A stretch of DNA of 64,000 nucleotides from Roseburia_C sp900315735 (GTDB taxonomy: Bacteria; Bacillota; Clostridia; Lachnospirales; Lachnospiraceae), in assembly GCA_052118425.1 (NCBI GenBank), contig JBQKHF010000007.1. One strand, 5' to 3'. The notes under the pieces were generated by a model. That model made no database searches. It saw only the letters and a list, made by a program, of their open reading frames with translations, and was not told the DNA's origin. Shown here in pieces: positions 62,008-64,000 of this stretch (the stretch's first letter is position 1; the number at the start of each line of letters is the position of its first letter). The translations under genes were made by a program, and so were the position numbers.

Positions 62008-62907
62008 CTATCTGCTGAATGCTGTACGAATGAACACGGTATCTACTGCAATGTTATACTCCAGCCGGAATTTGTTACAAATGATGCCCATATTTTCTTC
62101 CGTAAGTGGCAGTTCTCTTAAATATCCCGCACTGTTTTTCAGTTTTATACCCGACCTGACTCCCCATTGTAATCTGTTCCAGTCTTCTTCACGTCCACAA
62201 ACTTTGCAAACTCTATTTCCCCGAAAAACTGCATTCTTTGTTGTCTGGTGAAACGCCATTGTAAGATTATTATGCAAATATTGGCAATTACCTGTATGAA
62301 TGATATGGGATTTTTTGTTCAGATAGCAGACCTCCTGATATGTCCTTTTTTGATATTCTTCATAGCATTTACAGAATAACTGATACATATAAGTAACATC
62401 ATGTTTTGAATAATGTAGAAAATTCTTTTGATAGCTAATTTCTGCCTTCTTTAACGCCCTTTCAAACCCTATCTGGTTCTTTCCATCACTTGCAATATGC
62501 ATAAGTACCTGCTGAAAAAGAATAACCCTGTATCTTGGCATTGACAATCCATATCTATCCATGCCTTTTTTAAGCAGTTCATATGTGTCATTTGTCCATA
62601 CGACAACATACTTATATTTAGGAAAAGACATCTTTACCTTCTGTAGCACTGTTTCTTCACTATTTGCCTGCATAACCGAAGTTAATGGCAAATGAGATAA
62701 CGTCAAAGTATCCGGATTATAATGTTCTAGTTCACTAAGCCTCATTGCCCTGGAAAATGTCTTTTTTATCGTCAGACTTTTATCTGTTGCCAGCATACCT
62801 ATCTGTATTGGTTCCCTATCCTCCATACCGGTCGTTCCAGGCGTCTGGTTCCATTCAATATCTACAAAGAGATATTCAAATTTCTCAGCATCATACTTAT
62901 TTGCCAT
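62008..62907 (-). CDS. DEDDh-type 3'-5' exonuclease domain protein with C-terminal zinc knuckle
   Basis: The 299-residue protein starts with an RNase H-like exonuclease domain: Asp16 and Glu18 in YLFVDIEWNQ, Asp107 in VVWTNDTYELL, and His165/Asp170 in LHYSKHDVTYMY give the full DEDDh set. After it, His204, Cys208, Cys234 and Cys237 (HTGNCQYL and CKVCGRE) look like a zinc site. It may degrade RNA or DNA ends. It begins 2 bases after the preceding stop with GAGG upstream, so it is coupled to the Ser-rich protein gene. Confidence 0.75.
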   Translation of the reverse strand: MANKYDAEKFEYLFVDIEWNQTPGTTGMEDREPIQIGMLATDKSLTIKKTFSRAMRLSELEHYNPDTLTLSHLPLTSVMQANSEETVLQKVKMSFPKYKYVVVWTNDTYELLKKGMDRYGLSMPRYRVILFQQVLMHIASDGKNQIGFERALKKAEISYQKNFLHYSKHDVTYMYQLFCKCYEEYQKRTYQEVCYLNKKSHIIHTGNCQYLHNNLTMAFHQTTKNAVFRGNRVCKVCGREEDWNRLQWGVRSGIKLKNSAGYLRELPLTEENMGIICNKFRLEYNIAVDTVFIRTAFSR

Positions 62908-62909
62908 AT

Positions 62910-63470
62910 TTACCAGTCCTCACCAAATTCATCCATTGCATCGTCTACACCATCTGCATAATCACTATCCCAGTCATATCGGTCATAATCGTAATCACCA
63001 TCCATATATATGTCATCATAACCATCATCATATGAATCATATGTACTGTTCTTCTTATTACTGCTTGTCCCTGTGTAACTCTTCTTTGTGTTGCTATTGT
63101 AAGTAGAACTGTTGGTGGTTGTTGATTCGTTGTTATAGTTGCTTGATGAACTATCCGCAGAACTTGAATCACCATTACTTAAAGTACCATTACTTAAAGT
63201 ACCATTATTTGAATCACTGCTACTTGCATCACTGCTACTTGCATCACTGCTACTTGATGATTTATTTGAATATGATGAATTGCTATATGAAGAGCTGCTG
63301 GTACTCGGCTTATGAAGATAACAATAATTACTATTTGAGGCCTGCTTGTTATCACACCCCGGCTTGATACACTTCGGTTCGCTTGCCTCACCTATTGCTC
63401 CAATCATGGCACAAATGCCAATTACTACCAATAATACTGCTAATCCCTGTCCAAATATACTCTTTTTCAT
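62910..63470 (-). CDS. membrane-anchored Ser/Asn-rich low-complexity protein
   Basis: The 186-residue protein has an N-terminal hydrophobic anchor (about 5-28, GQGLAVLLVVIGICAMIGAI) and a small Cys/His motif (KCIKPGCDNK, then YCYLH). A long Ser/Asn/Thr/Tyr-rich stretch follows with short tandem units (SSDA and NGTLS), then an acidic Asp/Tyr-rich tail. The motif resembles the small CxxxxC...CxxH knuckle seen in other Firmicute surface or phage proteins. I take ATG 63470 behind AGGTG; a GTG at 63479 is in frame. Function unknown. Confidence 0.7.
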   Translation of the reverse strand: MKKSIFGQGLAVLLVVIGICAMIGAIGEASEPKCIKPGCDNKQASNSNYCYLHKPSTSSSSYSNSSYSNKSSSSSDASSSDASSSDSNNGTLSNGTLSNGDSSSADSSSSNYNNESTTTNSSTYNSNTKKSYTGTSSNKKNSTYDSYDDGYDDIYMDGDYDYDRYDWDSDYADGVDDAMDEFGEDW

Positions 63471-63521
63471 ATACAACACCTATCCCTTTCTCAATTCAAA
63501 TATCAGTTATATTATAATTCT

Positions 63522-63836
63522 CTATTTACCATAATGATTAAATCCACCAAATAAACCTCTTTCACTATGACTTGTTTTGTTTCCATGATTATCATAAGTA
63601 TTAATACCTCCAAAAAATCCGGGGCTGCTCTCTCCTACCTTATGACCTGAATTATCATAGTGGTTCATTGTTCCAAATAATCCGGGACTACTATATCCCA
63701 CCTTATGTCCACTGGCATCATAATTATTCATTCCTCCAAAAAATCCCGGTCTGCTCTCCCCTACTTTATGACCTGAATTATCATAGTGGTTCATTGTTCC
63801 AAATAACCCTGGGCTGCTATATCCTTCTTTTTTCAT
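63522..63836 (-). CDS. 21-residue tandem-repeat protein
   Basis: The 104-residue protein is almost wholly five repeats of about 21 residues. Units alternate between GYSSPGLFGTMNHYDNSGHK and GESxPGFFGGMNNYDxSGHK forms, so the DNA has a 126-base superperiod. Conserved positions are S-x-PG-[LF]-FG-x-[MI]-N-x-YD-x-x-G-x-K. There is no signal peptide or membrane helix. AAAGGAG lies 8 bases before the ATG. I recognise similar SSPGLFG/HYD repeats in other Firmicutes but not their role. Confidence 0.78.
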   Translation of the reverse strand: MKKEGYSSPGLFGTMNHYDNSGHKVGESRPGFFGGMNNYDASGHKVGYSSPGLFGTMNHYDNSGHKVGESSPGFFGGINTYDNHGNKTSHSERGLFGGFNHYGK

Positions 63837-64000
63837 ATTAATTTACTCCTTTCGTAAAGCGTTATTGTGTTTCTTTTATTTTGCTTCATTCCTTAAATGA
63901 AAAACTCAGTGCAAAATCAACAGGTTTTCTAATACATTAAACATTGTATTTTCTGTTTTTCTGGTATTTTATGTGATATAATCCGATTAAAACTGTTGAA

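Noticed and set aside
63522..63836. Regular repeats considered as a CRISPR array
   Set aside because: The 63-base units are contiguous, all coding in one frame and without unique spacers, so they are protein repeats.

Overview
The window is from a motile, low-GC, spore-forming Clostridia genome, most probably a Lachnospiraceae member of the Roseburia/Agathobacter/Lachnospira type. This rests on the single long fla/che operon next to codY, on FliY in place of a separate FliN, on CodY, SigK and CotJABC, and on families I associate mainly with Lachnospiraceae (DUF5716, DUF5717, DUF5662, DUF1292). I see no rRNA, tRNA, CRISPR array, complete insertion sequence or prophage. Genes are packed tightly and no stretch above about 300 bases lacks a gene.

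Region 1 (1-30.3 kb, all minus strand) is one flagellum/chemotaxis operon read right to left. It begins at a SigA-type promoter before flgB and runs flgB-flgC-fliE-fliF-fliG-fliH-fliI-fliJ-motE-like-fliK-flgD-TIGR02530 gene-flgE, then motA-motB-fliL-fliM-fliY-cheY-fliO-fliP-fliQ-fliR-flhB-flhA-flhF-flhG-pilZ gene-cheB-cheA-cheW-cheC-cheD and a partial membrane-protein gene. The only large internal gap (flgE-motA, about 250 bases) holds a perfect 15-bp inverted repeat and an extended -10 promoter, so stator, switch, export and chemotaxis genes may have their own transcription start. Several starts here look like GTG or TTG, chosen from Shine-Dalgarno position (cheW, motA, fliH, fliI).

Region 2 (30.4-37 kb, minus) is the genome-maintenance run yifB/comM-dprA-topA-codY, placing the nutrient regulator CodY just upstream of the flagellar operon, followed on the right by the sporulation sigma factor sigK. 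SigK is uninterrupted and lacks a pro-sequence.

Region 3 (37-48 kb) is mixed housekeeping: a RluA/RluD-type pseudouridine synthase (+), an operon of a catalytically degenerate GH13 protein, DUF5662 and trpS (-), an HD-GYP c-di-GMP phosphodiesterase with a DUF1292 protein (+), and an [FeFe]-hydrogenase-like protein, gltX and a UvrD-type helicase (-).

Region 4 (47.9-51.8 kb) holds feoA-feoB and a 57-residue FeoB-associated cysteine-rich membrane protein (-), divergent from the spore-coat operon cotJABC (+), which ends in a GC-rich palindromic element.

Region 5 (51.8-58.6 kb, minus) is the most intriguing part: a four-gene operon of uncharacterised proteins (a 1197-residue DUF5717 protein, a DUF5716 protein that reads as an Hsp70/actin-like ATPase, a TPR-like protein, and a two-helix coiled-coil membrane protein), which looks like one undescribed envelope-associated machine.

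Region 6 (58.6-64 kb) has a histidinol-phosphate/CobD-type aminotransferase (+), a GntR-ABC transporter operon with a clear palindromic operator (-), a cluster of GTGGTCAC repeats that may be the relic end of an IS21-like element, and three accessory genes: a DEDDh exonuclease with an appended zinc-knuckle, a Ser/Asn-rich membrane-anchored protein, and a protein made of 21-residue tandem repeats.
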